This document shows positions 33,846 through 42,758 of a DNA stretch of 64,000 bases, one piece after another; position 1 is the stretch's first letter, and each line of letters opens with the position of its first letter. The stretch comes from Photobacterium galatheae. Lineage in GTDB: Bacteria > Pseudomonadota > Gammaproteobacteria > Enterobacterales > Vibrionaceae. Location: assembly GCF_000695255.1 (NCBI RefSeq), contig NZ_JMIB01000021.1:124001-188000 (forward strand), given 5' to 3'. The position numbers and the translations under genes were made by a program. The notes below the pieces were generated by a model. The model was not told the origin of the DNA, ran no database searches, and saw only the letters and a list, made by a program, of their open reading frames with translations.

Positions 33846-34502
33846 TCAATCTTTCGACATCGTGGGCAATTCCGGCAAATGGCTGCCTGCATTCATCGGG
33901 TGCAAAATATATTCACCATGGTATTTCACCAAAGATTTATAATCTGTCACCTTATAAAGAAGCAATCCGTTTTCATATGCCAGATCGATACATTGCTGGC
34001 TGTTGCCCCGGACATACACAGACAACGGCTTGATCAGCGCCCCTTCATCACTGAATGCCGCTTTCGCCTGTTTTGCACAAACCACCAGAGACGCTTGGCC
34101 GTCGGTATGATGTGTGACTTTTCGATTCACTTCATAGCCCGTTGTCACCATCCATCCGGCGGCTTCCAGCGCCTGATAAAATCTGTGCAATTCGTCAGAA
34201 TGCACCGGGCGATTCAATCCGTTTTCATTCTGTACCCCAGACAGGGTCCAGCGAATATGCTCAAATTTCTGTTTCAGTTGCGCCTGTTTACCCAGACTGC
34301 GCGCCTGTTGCTGCCAGACAAGCAGGGTTTTTGCAACGCAGTGATCATAACGCTGCTGCTTAATCACTCTGGTAATCCAGGCACTTAAAAAATGCGTTTC
34401 ACTCACCGGGTTATTCGGCGTTTTTCCGGCAGTAATCGAGCCATCCAATTCAGACAGCCCCTCACTCACCAATTGATGCAGCTCTTGATAAAACTCAGCC
34501 AT
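33846..34502 (-). CDS. DUF2913-like protein
   Basis: A cytosolic protein of 218 aa, function unknown. The pattern NNPVSETHFLSAWITRVIKQ, then CVAKTLLVWQQQAR, resembles my memory of the Vibrionaceae DUF2913 family; this recognition is moderate. The ATG at 34502 is chosen because the longer frame starts inside the upstream bcr gene and has no ribosome site. The gene lies 32 bases after the bcr stop on the same strand and is followed by a good terminator, so it is likely co-transcribed with bcr. No motifs for catalysis are visible; it looks mostly helical. Confidence 0.65.
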   Translation of the reverse strand: MAEFYQELHQLVSEGLSELDGSITAGKTPNNPVSETHFLSAWITRVIKQQRYDHCVAKTLLVWQQQARSLGKQAQLKQKFEHIRWTLSGVQNENGLNRPVHSDELHRFYQALEAAGWMVTTGYEVNRKVTHHTDGQASLVVCAKQAKAAFSDEGALIKPLSVYVRGNSQQCIDLAYENGLLLYKVTDYKSLVKYHGEYILHPMNAGSHLPELPTMSKD

Positions 34503-34534
34503 ATACTTCTTTTCTTGACGATTACTTACGACAA

Positions 34535-35725
34535 TCAGGCATCTTTTGACAGCGCCCAGTAGAACAGTGACGAGAGCACCGCACAGGCGGCCGTTGTACC
34601 CGCCAGCGGCCATGCTGATGTGTCTGGCATCAATGCCACGATCCCACCCACAATCGTCCCTGTTCCGAAGCGCATTGTACCAGCCAGAGACGATGCCGTA
34701 CCTGCCATATGTGGGTATTTGGCTAATAAACAGGCCATTGAGTTACTGGCAACCGTCGAAATCGCCCCAACAAAAAGCATCACTGGAACCACAACGCCCC
34801 ACAGCCCCAGGTCAAAGACCTGACCGGCAATCAGCCCAACCCCGGCGATCAGTTGAACATTCAGGCCCAGACGTAGCATAAAATGCGACCCCATTTTGCG
34901 GACCAGTTTGCCATTGAGCGTGGTCATCACAATCAGACAAACCACATTCAGGCCAAACAACAGACCAAAGTTTTCGGTGCTGACATGGTACAGGTCGATG
35001 TAGACAAATGAGCCAACCGTCAGGAAAACAAACATCCCTGCAAACGAGAACCCGCTACTGACCACCAGCCCCAGTGCCGGACCAGATGTCAGCATACGTG
35101 CGTAATTTCTGAGGGTCGATCCCAGATGAAACGGCAGACGTTTTTCCGGTGCCAGTGTTTCAGGAATCATCTTCAACACCGCCAGAATCACAATGACAGA
35201 GAACAACGCCAGGGACCAGAAAATAGAACGCCAGCCCAGCCAGACCGACAGATAGCCACCGATCAATGGTGCAGCCAACGGGGCAACCGTCATCACCAGC
35301 GTCACAAACGACATGGTGCGGGCAAATTCTTCACGCTCAAACATGTCTCTGACCAGTGCCTGAATAATCACTGCGGCGGAAGCTCCCGCAAACCCCTGTG
35401 CAGCACGAATCCAGGTCAGTTCTGTGATGTCATTGCTGAGCGCACTGACAACGGCTGCAAGCGCAAAGAGAACCACACCAATAATGAGTACAGGACGACG
35501 GCCATAGCTGTCTGACAACGGGCCGTGGAGCAACTGACCAATCGCAAAGCCAGCCGTATAGGCAGTCAGTGTCACCTGAACGGCACTGGGAGTGACAGCC
35601 AAATCTTTTGCGATGGTTGGCATCGCCGGTAAATACATATCGATGGCAAGCGGCGTTAATGCAGCGATTGCACCGAGAATCAAAATTAAAGAAAAACTCA
35701 GACCAGGACTGTCAGATTTATTCAT
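34535..35725 (-). CDS. bcr: Bcr/CflA-family drug efflux transporter
   Basis: A major facilitator protein of 396 aa with 12 membrane segments. The DHA1-family motif near the N-terminus is LTPLAIDMYLPAMPTIAKDL. Motif A reads GPLSDSYGRRPVLIIG, and RAAQGFAGASAAVIIQALVR marks motif B. Bcr of E. coli exports bicyclomycin and other compounds. The assignment is helped by synteny: in E. coli bcr, rsuA, yejH (radD) and rplY are neighbours, and the same four occur here in order. Start 35725 gives the normal N-terminus; the longer frame adds 37 non-conserved residues. Confidence 0.88.
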   Translation of the reverse strand: MNKSDSPGLSFSLILILGAIAALTPLAIDMYLPAMPTIAKDLAVTPSAVQVTLTAYTAGFAIGQLLHGPLSDSYGRRPVLIIGVVLFALAAVVSALSNDITELTWIRAAQGFAGASAAVIIQALVRDMFEREEFARTMSFVTLVMTVAPLAAPLIGGYLSVWLGWRSIFWSLALFSVIVILAVLKMIPETLAPEKRLPFHLGSTLRNYARMLTSGPALGLVVSSGFSFAGMFVFLTVGSFVYIDLYHVSTENFGLLFGLNVVCLIVMTTLNGKLVRKMGSHFMLRLGLNVQLIAGVGLIAGQVFDLGLWGVVVPVMLFVGAISTVASNSMACLLAKYPHMAGTASSLAGTMRFGTGTIVGGIVALMPDTSAWPLAGTTAACAVLSSLFYWALSKDA

Positions 35726-35929
35726 AAACCACTTATTAGAAGATAAAGGGGAAAGAGAATGATTGTACGACAATTTTCGCTGCGCGAATCTTTCCTGACA
35801 GGAAATGATAACTTTCTCTTTTAGCTTTACTAGCAAAAAAATGTGAGTTACATCAGCAGACCGTTCAAAACTGAGCCACCCGAAACCGTCGTTATTGCCT
35901 GAGAGTGAAGTTTTACAATTTGTAAATCA

Positions 35930-36170
35930 GCCTGTGTACTGACTCACTGGGTCCCCCGCCTGCGCCTGTCTTGCCGACAAAACTCCATTGGCAAAAAACA
36001 ATAAATTCTTATTTATAATCAATAAAATAACATCATTTACCGTGAAGACGGGAATCCACTGAACACGAGATGAAAGTCATCGACCGGACTCATTTTCTTC
36101 CCTCATCTTTCGCGCAGTTTATCTTTGAAAGTCACAGGGTCCCCGCCTTCGCGAGGACGACACTTTCTAG
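35930..36170. repeat. Possible REP/MITE-like intergenic repeat remnants
   Basis: The stretch between bcr and rsuA holds three blocks typical of dispersed bacterial intergenic repeats: CTGGGTCCCCCGCCTGCGCC near 35949, GAAGACGGGAATCCACTGAA near 36044, and CAGGGTCCCCGCCTTCGCGA near 36136. GGGTCCCCGCC occurs in two of them and GACGGGAATCC is a partial inverse. No open reading frame or target-site duplication is evident. Interpretation rests on resemblance to the common CGGGAATCC / GGCGGGGACC type repeats and needs a genome-wide count. Confidence 0.45.
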
Positions 36171-36214
36171 TTATAGAGCAATATATTAGAGAAATTCAGA
36201 CAACTCGTTTCGCC

Positions 36215-36904
36215 TCAGAAGCCGGCGATTTCTTCTTCAGTCAGAGGCCGGTATTCACCAGGCTCCAGCGTGTCGTCCAGTTCAACAGCGCCAATTTTCT
36301 CTCGATGTAAAGCTTCAACTTTGTTCCCAATGGCTGCAAACATCCGCTTCACCTGATGGTATTTTCCTTCTGAAATCGTAATCAGCGCTTCGCGCTCACC
36401 CAGAATTTCCAGTTTTGCCGGACGCGTCAGTTCTTTTTCACTGCGAAGCTGAACCCCTTCCGCAAACGCTGTAACCGCCGATTCCGGAATCGGATCAGCC
36501 GTTTCCACGTAATACACTTTTTCACAAACATGACGGGGAGACGTGATCCGGTGCGACCACTGCCCATCATCGGTCAGTAACACCAGCCCCGTGGTATCGG
36601 CATCCAATCGGCCTGCAACATGCAATTTTTCCGGACTGACTTCGTCAAGCAATACAAAAACAGTCGGATTAAAATCATCAACATGCGAACAAACATACCC
36701 CTGAGGCTTATTCAGCATGAAATACTTCGGACCCGTCATCTGCAGCGAACGGCCATCACACTCGACATCACAATCTGGTGTAATTTTCAGGGCGCCATTC
36801 TTTACGACGTCGCCATTCACTTCAATTCTTTTATCTTTTAATAACTTACCGGCTTCTTTACGCGTAATTCCCAAGGCCGTACTTAAAAACTTATCAAGCC
36901 GCAT
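36215..36904 (-). CDS. rsuA: 16S rRNA pseudouridine(516) synthase RsuA
   Basis: Makes pseudouridine at position 516 of 16S rRNA. The protein has 229 aa: an N-terminal S4 RNA-binding domain ([24 protein letters not shown]), then the catalytic domain with [12 protein letters not shown] and [17 protein letters not shown], with the nucleophilic Asp near residue 101. The C-terminal segment [20 protein letters not shown] is diagnostic of this family. The ATG at 36904 follows TTTGGAGCC; the longer frame adds ten residues before the S4 domain. It sits between bcr and radD as in E. coli. Confidence 0.93.
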   Translation of the reverse strand: MRLDKFLSTALGITRKEAGKLLKDKRIEVNGDVVKNGALKITPDCDVECDGRSLQMTGPKYFMLNKPQGYVCSHVDDFNPTVFVLLDEVSPEKLHVAGRLDADTTGLVLLTDDGQWSHRITSPRHVCEKVYYVETADPIPESAVTAFAEGVQLRSEKELTRPAKLEILGEREALITISEGKYHQVKRMFAAIGNKVEALHREKIGAVELDDTLEPGEYRPLTEEEIAGF

Positions 36905-37206
36905 GGCTGGCTCCAAATGGTGCAAAACCGCCATTATATACTCAAGTCATCTCAAGATGCGCTATTGTGCAAGATTTGCATGACAGAAACCTGTCTGCGG
37001 CCTTTCTTGAAGGGGCATCACTCATTGCAACCCCTGTTCACAATTTTTTACATCGCATTCTCTGAACTGCCACTAAGCTCAAAAAGTAGAACATTTCTCC
37101 ATTTTCACGGTCTTCACTTATAGACAGAAGACATGGGTTATCCGTATAAACACTTGAAGCGAATAACCACCATGTCATGACAACACCGAACAACGAAGGT
37201 TGACTT
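36905..37206. other. Divergent promoter region between rsuA and the acetyltransferase gene
   Basis: About 300 bases without a gene. It must carry promoters for both flanking genes, but no box stands out clearly. The acetyltransferase ATG has the site GAAGGT. Confidence 0.4.
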
Positions 37207-37701
37207 ATGAACATCTCACTTGTAGCACCTGGCCTGTCTTCTGCAGACATGTTGCTTACACTTGTTGGGGAACTCTTTGAATATGAAGTCCTGCCGCAAA
37301 AGCGCGAGCAAACAACACAGGCAGTTCACCAGATACTCAATAACCCGGAACTGGGCCAGGTTTGGTTCATTGAAATAGACGACAACGGCAATAAGATGAT
37401 TGCCGGACATATTATCCTGAGCTATAGCTTCAGCCTTGAATATGGCGGCCGAATTGCACTGATCGACCAGTTCTACCTGAGACCCGAATGGCGTCAGCAA
37501 GGAATTGGGACGGATCTGATGCCGCAAATTGAGGCACATTGTGCTGAAGCAGGCGTCCACGCCCTGACGCTCGAAGTCAATATCGGGAACAAAGGCGCCC
37601 GCAGTTTCTACGAGAAACACGATTTTATCCCGCGCCGCCAGTTCTGCATGATGACCAAAACCATCAAGCCAACAAAGTTACCGCTGAACATCGCTTCTTA
37701 A
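37207..37701 (+). CDS. GNAT-family N-acetyltransferase
   Basis: A cytosolic acyltransferase of 164 aa. The GNAT core is clear: the beta4 segment RIALIDQFYLRPEWRQQGIG with the acetyl-CoA loop RQQGIG, then the helix TDLMPQIEAHCAEAGVHALT, and LEVNIGNKGARSFYEKHDFI as the motif-B Asn and Tyr region. The acceptor substrate (protein, amine or antibiotic) cannot be told. It is a single gene inserted between rsuA and radD, which are adjacent in E. coli. Confidence 0.85.
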   Translation: MNISLVAPGLSSADMLLTLVGELFEYEVLPQKREQTTQAVHQILNNPELGQVWFIEIDDNGNKMIAGHIILSYSFSLEYGGRIALIDQFYLRPEWRQQGIGTDLMPQIEAHCAEAGVHALTLEVNIGNKGARSFYEKHDFIPRRQFCMMTKTIKPTKLPLNIAS

Positions 37702-37723
37702 ACGTATCTTGATGAACCGAATA

Positions 37724-37747
37724 CAGGGCCCGCAAAACCGGGCCCTG
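37724..37747 (+). terminator. Terminator after the acetyltransferase gene
   Basis: GC-rich 9-bp stem (CAGGGCCCG / CGGGCCCTG) with a short A-rich loop, followed by ATTGTT. It lies 22 bases after the stop. The T-run is weak, but the stem is very stable. Confidence 0.7.
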
Positions 37748-37832
37748 ATTGTTACAGCCGCCCTGACACTTGTTTCCCACCGTTCAAAGCCGTTAAACTC
37801 CTCCGGCGCTGTTCATCAACCGAATCAATTTC

Positions 37833-39572
37833 ATGTATACACTTCGCCCTTATCAACAAGACTGTGTCAAAGCCACGGTTCACTATTTCCGTAAGCACAG
37901 CACACCAGCCGTCCTCGCCTTGCCCACCGGTGCCGGTAAAAGTCTGGTGATTGCTGAACTGGCCCGCATTGCCCGGGGTCGGGTGCTGGTGCTGACACAC
38001 GTCAAAGAACTGGTTGAACAGAACCACGCGAAATACGAAAGCTACGAATTAAAAGCTTCCATTTTTTCAGCCGGTTTGGGCCGTAAAGAAACCGATCAGC
38101 AAGTGGTTTTTGCGTCGGTACAATCAATGGTGAACAGTCTTGACCAGTTTGACGCAGAATTCTCGCTGCTGGTCATCGATGAATGCCACCGGGTGCCGGA
38201 CGATGAAAACAGTGCCTATCAGCGCGTGATCAAACACTTGCAGTCAATCAACGCCGGGATCAAGATTCTGGGGCTGACCGCAACGCCCTACCGTCTGGGC
38301 ATGGGCTGGATTTACAAATACCACACCCGGGGTCAGGTTCGCACCGAGCAGGAGCGTTTCTTCCGGGACTGCATTTTTGAACTGCCAATCCGCTACCTGC
38401 TGGACGAAGGCTTTCTGACAGAGCCTAAAATCATGGATATGGCCGTGATCGGCTATGATTTCTCCAGCCTGAAACCGGCCAACAATGGCCACTACCGGGA
38501 ATCCGATCTGGATGCTGTGATTGCAAAATCTTCCCGAGCGACTCCCATGATTATTGAACAGGTCATTGATTACGCTAAAGATCGGAAAGGCGTGATGATC
38601 TTCGCCTCGACCGTCAACCATGCCAAAGAAATCATGGGCTATCTGGCCGAAGAAAACGCGGCGCTGGTCGTCGGCGACACCCCGCTGGAGGAGCGGGATC
38701 GCATCATCAATGCATTTAAAAATCAGCAGATAAAATATCTGGTCAATGTGTCGGTCCTCACGACGGGGTTTGATGCACCGCATGTCGATTTGATTGCGAT
38801 CCTCCGTCCGACGGAATCAATCAGTCTGTACCAGCAAATTGTGGGCCGCGGTCTGCGCCTTGCTGAAGGCAAAACTGATTGCCTGGTTCTGGAATATGCC
38901 GGGAACTGCTATGACCTGTATCAGCCGGAAGTTGGCGATCCCAAACCGGACAGCAGCAGCGAAGTCATCATGGTGCCCTGCCCGGCCTGCGGCTTCAAAA
39001 ACAGCTTCTGGGGCAAACTCGACCCGGCTGGCTTTTTGATTGAACACTATGGCCGTCGCTGTCAGGGTTACTTTGAGGATGATGACGGCGAAAGGGAGGA
39101 ATGCGGCTACCGCTTTCGTGCCAAGTTCTGTGAAGAATGCGGTGCAGACAACGACATTGCAGCGCGGCGTTGCCATCAGTGTGATGCCGTCATGGTCGAT
39201 CCGGATAAAAAGCTCAGAGATGCACTGAAGCTAAAAGACGCCATGATCATGAAATGTACGGAGATGAGGCTGGAAGCCGGGAAAAACCAGTATGGCAAGC
39301 CTCAGTTGAAAGTGACCTATTTCAGTGAAGACGATGGTCATATCAGCGAAACCTGGCAACTGACGAACAAAACCCAGAAAACCGAATTCCTGAAGAAATT
39401 CATCAATCCGCATCTGGTTGATCGCCACCGTCCGTTTACAGAAACAGCCCCAACCAAGGTTGCCAGCAATGAACACCGATTGCGCCCGCCGGAAATCATT
39501 ATTGCCCGTAAAAACGGCCGCTTCTGGGCGATTCGGGATAAGTTGTTCGATTTGGATCAGTACAAACAGTAA
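37833..39572 (+). CDS. radD: DNA repair helicase-like protein RadD (YejH)
   Basis: A superfamily 2 DNA-dependent ATPase of 579 aa that supports recombination and repair of double-strand breaks. Walker A is LPTGAGKS (residues about 30-37), Walker B is the DECH box near residue 117, and the motif VI region reads SLYQQIVGRGLRLAEGKTDC. A C-terminal zinc-binding part has several Cys pairs (CPACGF, RRCQGYFEDDDG, CEECGA, CHQCDA) between residues 380 and 455. The whole sequence follows E. coli YejH closely. The neighbouring rsuA and rplY keep the E. coli order. Confidence 0.93.
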   Translation: MYTLRPYQQDCVKATVHYFRKHSTPAVLALPTGAGKSLVIAELARIARGRVLVLTHVKELVEQNHAKYESYELKASIFSAGLGRKETDQQVVFASVQSMVNSLDQFDAEFSLLVIDECHRVPDDENSAYQRVIKHLQSINAGIKILGLTATPYRLGMGWIYKYHTRGQVRTEQERFFRDCIFELPIRYLLDEGFLTEPKIMDMAVIGYDFSSLKPANNGHYRESDLDAVIAKSSRATPMIIEQVIDYAKDRKGVMIFASTVNHAKEIMGYLAEENAALVVGDTPLEERDRIINAFKNQQIKYLVNVSVLTTGFDAPHVDLIAILRPTESISLYQQIVGRGLRLAEGKTDCLVLEYAGNCYDLYQPEVGDPKPDSSSEVIMVPCPACGFKNSFWGKLDPAGFLIEHYGRRCQGYFEDDDGEREECGYRFRAKFCEECGADNDIAARRCHQCDAVMVDPDKKLRDALKLKDAMIMKCTEMRLEAGKNQYGKPQLKVTYFSEDDGHISETWQLTNKTQKTEFLKKFINPHLVDRHRPFTETAPTKVASNEHRLRPPEIIIARKNGRFWAIRDKLFDLDQYKQ

Positions 39573-39593
39573 TGTTGAGATTGAAACGAAAAA

Positions 39594-39613
39594 AGCCGCA
39601 CTGAAGTGCGGCT
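39594..39613 (-). terminator. Terminator after hutA (possibly shared with radD)
   Basis: Stem AGCCGCAC / GTGCGGCT with loop TGAA, followed by TTTTTTCG on the minus strand, 28 bases after the hutA stop. It lies between convergent radD and hutA. Confidence 0.85.
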
Positions 39614-39641
39614 CCTGTCAGGCAGTGCCTTCTATTCAGAT

Positions 39642-41798
39642 TCAGAAGGCGTAATCCACATTCACACCCCAGTTACGGCCTGGCTGTGTATGGCGGTCTA
39701 AGCCTTGTTCAGTCGGCTTGTAACCTTCAACATCCTGATAGCGCCAGTATTTCTTATCGAATGCGTTAAACAGACCTGCACGCACCATCAGATTTTCAGT
39801 CGGCGAATAATAAGCAGTCAGATCAACCACAGTGTAGCTTGGCGCATCAACATTGGTGTCTTTCGACCAGTCTGAACCTGATTTCGATGCAACATAAACC
39901 GCATTGATCTCACTGCCCCAGTCACCACTTGGCGCGTCATAACCAAAGCCCACAACCGATGTAAACGGCGCGACAGAATCTAAGGCTTCACCCGTCTTCT
40001 TGTCTTCACCTTCCTGATAAGCCAGAGATACTTTTGCATAAGTACCGCTTGGTGCGTTCAGTGCTTCGTCCAGCCAGAGTTCAGACGCAAATTCAGCACC
40101 ATAAATTTTGGCCGAATCTAAGTTTTCATTGCTGGTAATTTGAATGCCACTGACAACCTCAGTTTGAGAAGCAATAAAATCTTTATAGTCGGTGTAAAAA
40201 GTCGCGATGCTCATCGAGCCGATGCGTCCCTGTGCTCTTGCACCAATTTCGTAAGCAAGACTTTTTTCTGGTTTCAGGTTCGGGTTGGCAACAATCCTGT
40301 AGCCGTGCGCCCTATTATCTTTATCTTCATACATTTCACCAATCGTTGGTGAACGGAAACCCTGACTGATCTGAGCGTAAGTATTGAAACTCTCCGTCCA
40401 ATGATAAACTGCACCCAGACGCCCCGTCACCGCATCACTCTCATGATCAGGCAGACCTGATGAATCAGCTGTTTCAGCCTGATAGTTGTCGTAACGGAGA
40501 CCGCCTGTCACCACCAGTTGCTCCTGCATTAAATACAATTGATCCTGCAGGAAAATACCGTACTTCACAGATTTTGCATTTGGTACTTCTACCGGGCCAG
40601 GTTTCACGGTCCCTGAATCCAGGAAATAGTCTTTATAATCCAGATCAAACTTATTTTGTACAACACTCAAACCATAAGTCAGATCATGACGAGTATTAGA
40701 GAGTGCGATGTCTTTATTCAACTGCGCATCAAACTGAATGCTGGAGTCTTCACCGCCACGATAGCGATTCCGATTACCATATCTATCCGTATGATCATAG
40801 TTATCATGTTTACTTTCACTACGCTGCCAGTTCAACGCCCAGCTCACCGTATCCACAGCGGCCAAATTAGCCTGCCATTCGTGGTTCAAACCCAATCGGA
40901 TACGATCATCTTCGTCATGACCACTGACATTGGTATACACGAAACCCGGCATGAAACCACCGCCAGCATCGTAATTTTCCTGGCTCAGAATTTGGGCATC
41001 TGTGTCACGTGTATAGTATTCTGCAACCAAGCCGACCCGGTTGGTATCGTTCACCTGAACATACACTTTGCCAAGCACATTATGCGAGGCAAAAGTCTGC
41101 GGGTTCGCCTGCCCACGGCTGCGGCCTTCAATATCTGCCCCATCACCATGCGCTTCTGTTTCATGGCCATCCCGATAGGTATAAATCAGCAAACTTTCAA
41201 TAGCACCGGTACGATTCGCAGCTTCAATTGTGGCTTTGTATTGATCGCTGTCACTCGCATAACCTGTTTTGACAGCCAGATGGTTATTTTCTCCAGTCTG
41301 TAATACATCTTCCGGATTTTTCGTTCTCAGCAAGACTGTACCGCCAATGGCATCACTGCCATAGAGGCTTGAGCCCGGCCCTTTGCTCACTTCAACAGCA
41401 GTTAAAGTGTCCACCTCAAATCCGTTAGAATACTTACGCATTTGATCGGCCCCCGGATTGTAACCAGCCGGTTGCTCCACATTATCAACCATCACTTTCA
41501 CCCGGTTTCCAGACACACCACGCACGGTAAAGTCAGAAATACCAAAGCGACCACTGCCATTCACCTGAACACCCGGCTCATACTTCAGCGCATCTTTCAG
41601 ATCATTTGCGAGATTCTTTTCCATATCCTCCTTTGTGATCTTCGAAACGGAACCCGGGACATCCCTGATACTCTGTTCAGTCCGTGTTGCAGTAATGACC
41701 ATTTCATCCGTATAAGCTTTCTTTTCCTGGGCTTGCAGTGAAGGAGAAAGGGCCAGTAATACTGAACTGGCAATCAGCGATAATTTTTTGTGGTTCAT
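39642..41798 (-). CDS. hutA: TonB-dependent haem receptor (HutA-like)
   Basis: An outer-membrane receptor of about 718 aa that imports haem or haemoprotein-derived iron using TonB energy. The ATG at 41798 gives a signal peptide (MNHKKLSLIASSVLLALS ending LQAQ) and has the site GCAGGGATT. A TonB-box-like segment (DEMVITATRTEQ) follows, then the plug domain with LKDALKYEPGVQVNGSGRFG and GVSGNRVKVMVDNVEQP. The barrel includes EISQ-type motif AQISQGFRSPTIGEMYED and NPNLKPEKSLAYEIGAR, and it ends in Phe. This pattern fits the haemoglobin/haem receptor group. A Fur-like box lies upstream, so iron repression is likely. Confidence 0.85.
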   Translation of the reverse strand: MNHKKLSLIASSVLLALSPSLQAQEKKAYTDEMVITATRTEQSIRDVPGSVSKITKEDMEKNLANDLKDALKYEPGVQVNGSGRFGISDFTVRGVSGNRVKVMVDNVEQPAGYNPGADQMRKYSNGFEVDTLTAVEVSKGPGSSLYGSDAIGGTVLLRTKNPEDVLQTGENNHLAVKTGYASDSDQYKATIEAANRTGAIESLLIYTYRDGHETEAHGDGADIEGRSRGQANPQTFASHNVLGKVYVQVNDTNRVGLVAEYYTRDTDAQILSQENYDAGGGFMPGFVYTNVSGHDEDDRIRLGLNHEWQANLAAVDTVSWALNWQRSESKHDNYDHTDRYGNRNRYRGGEDSSIQFDAQLNKDIALSNTRHDLTYGLSVVQNKFDLDYKDYFLDSGTVKPGPVEVPNAKSVKYGIFLQDQLYLMQEQLVVTGGLRYDNYQAETADSSGLPDHESDAVTGRLGAVYHWTESFNTYAQISQGFRSPTIGEMYEDKDNRAHGYRIVANPNLKPEKSLAYEIGARAQGRIGSMSIATFYTDYKDFIASQTEVVSGIQITSNENLDSAKIYGAEFASELWLDEALNAPSGTYAKVSLAYQEGEDKKTGEALDSVAPFTSVVGFGYDAPSGDWGSEINAVYVASKSGSDWSKDTNVDAPSYTVVDLTAYYSPTENLMVRAGLFNAFDKKYWRYQDVEGYKPTEQGLDRHTQPGRNWGVNVDYAF

Positions 41799-41858
41799 AA
41801 TCCCTGCTATCAATTTTTTTATCATTAATATTTCGTATTGGCATGGATTATACAAAAA

Positions 41859-41879
41859 GAAATGAGAATTACTATCAAT
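41859..41879 (-). promoter_or_regulatory. Fur box upstream of hutA
   Basis: AATGAGAATTACTATCA matches the Fur consensus ATGATAATCATTATC at about 12 of 15 positions. It is centred about 70 bases upstream of the hutA ATG, where it would block RNA polymerase under iron-replete conditions. Confidence 0.75.
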
Positions 41880-42043
41880 ATCAGTTCCATTTAGATAGAG
41901 ATTACACTATTTTTTTGGAACTTCGTCCGAATTATGAAACCAGTTTGAGCAATATCATTGCATGCGCAAAGAAACAATGATTACGATTCCTTTCGCTAAA
42001 GTGCTTATTTTTCACTAATTCAACGCGTTTTCAGGAATTGCAC

Positions 42044-42072
42044 TTGTCTGGGGAAATGATGAGTGCTAGTAT
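42044..42072 (+). promoter_or_regulatory. rplY promoter with GC-rich discriminator
   Basis: A -35 box TTGTCT and a -10 box TAGTAT are separated by 17 bases and followed by the GC-rich stretch CCGCGCTC. That is the arrangement typical of ribosomal genes under stringent (ppGpp/DksA) control. Transcription would start near 42080, giving a leader of about 70 bases. Confidence 0.65.
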
Positions 42073-42089
42073 CCGCGCTCGATTTGACG

Positions 42090-42118
42090 GTATTCAGTAA
42101 GGTCGCATTACGGAATAC
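42090..42118 (+). promoter_or_regulatory. rplY 5' leader hairpin (possible L25 autoregulatory element)
   Basis: The hairpin has outer stem GTATTC / GAATAC, unpaired A and G opposite each other, inner stem GTAA / TTAC and loop GGTCGCA, followed by CTTTTTC. It lies directly in the predicted leader, 32 bases before the L25 start codon. Ribosomal protein L25 binds 5S rRNA loop E, and L25 leaders have been proposed in gammaproteobacteria. The helix with internal purine pairs fits a mimic, while the T-run would also fit an attenuator. Confidence 0.6.
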
Positions 42119-42149
42119 TTTTTCATTCACTCAATGAAGAGTAAATATC

Positions 42150-42428
42150 ATGAAATTTGAAGCACAAGTACGTTCAGACCTGGGTAAAGGTGCGAGCCGC
42201 CGCCTGCGTCACGCTAACAAGTTCCCTGCAATCATCTACGGTGGTGAAGAAGCGCCAGTTTCTATCGAACTGAACCACGATGACGTGATCAACCAAATGG
42301 ATAAAGCTGCGTTCTACGAAGCAATCACTCTGGTTATCGACGGTAAAGAAGTGAACGTGAAGCCACAAGACATCCAGCGTCACCCATTCAAGCCAAAAGT
42401 TCAGCACATGGACTTCATCCGCATCTAA
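42150..42428 (+). CDS. rplY: 50S ribosomal protein L25
   Basis: A 5S rRNA-binding ribosomal protein of 92 aa, the short form without the CTC extension. Characteristic segments are [40 protein letters not shown] and [20 protein letters not shown]. Codon use looks strongly optimised compared with its neighbours, as expected for a ribosomal gene. It has its own promoter, leader hairpin and terminator. It closes the conserved bcr-rsuA-radD-rplY group, with hutA inserted before it. Confidence 0.97.
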   Translation: MKFEAQVRSDLGKGASRRLRHANKFPAIIYGGEEAPVSIELNHDDVINQMDKAAFYEAITLVIDGKEVNVKPQDIQRHPFKPKVQHMDFIRI

Positions 42429-42454
42429 TTGTGGTCTGGCTGAAAACGCTGAAG

Positions 42455-42480
42455 AAAAAGCGCCTTTTAAGGCGCTTTTT
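42455..42480 (+). terminator. Terminator after rplY
   Basis: Perfect 10-bp stem AAAAAGCGCC / GGCGCTTTTT with loop TTTTAA and a run of T, 26 bases after the stop. It is symmetrical enough to serve the convergent DUF1289 gene too. Confidence 0.93.
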
Positions 42481-42506
42481 TTGTCTTGCTGAACCGGATT
42501 CATCCA

Positions 42507-42758
42507 TCAAAACAAGCTTTGTTGTGGATTATCCGTTTCCTGAACAATCCCCGCCTCCTGTTCCCGCTTCCGTCTGAGTAATCGCTGATACCGCTGTCGG
42601 CACAGTTTAATGACATGGCGTTTCTGATCATTGTTCATGTCCTGCCAATGAAATCGTTCTTCCCGGCTACGCAGACACCCTTTGCAGTATCCCCGCTGAT
42701 TGGCCTGGCAAACGCCAATACACGGACTGGGGATCGTAAAGAAATCTAACTGCTCCAT
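42507..42758 (-). CDS. DUF1289 family protein
   Basis: A small protein of 83 aa. The family motif is four cysteines in PSPCIGVCQANQRGYCKGCL, a likely Zn or Fe-S knuckle, followed by an Arg-rich helix (CRQRYQRLLRRKREQ). I chose the ATG at 42758 because it places the Cys motif at the usual distance from the start and follows GGGGGTGAGA. The longer frame (to 42845) adds non-conserved residues. The function of the family is not established. Confidence 0.82.
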   Translation of the reverse strand: MEQLDFFTIPSPCIGVCQANQRGYCKGCLRSREERFHWQDMNNDQKRHVIKLCRQRYQRLLRRKREQEAGIVQETDNPQQSLF

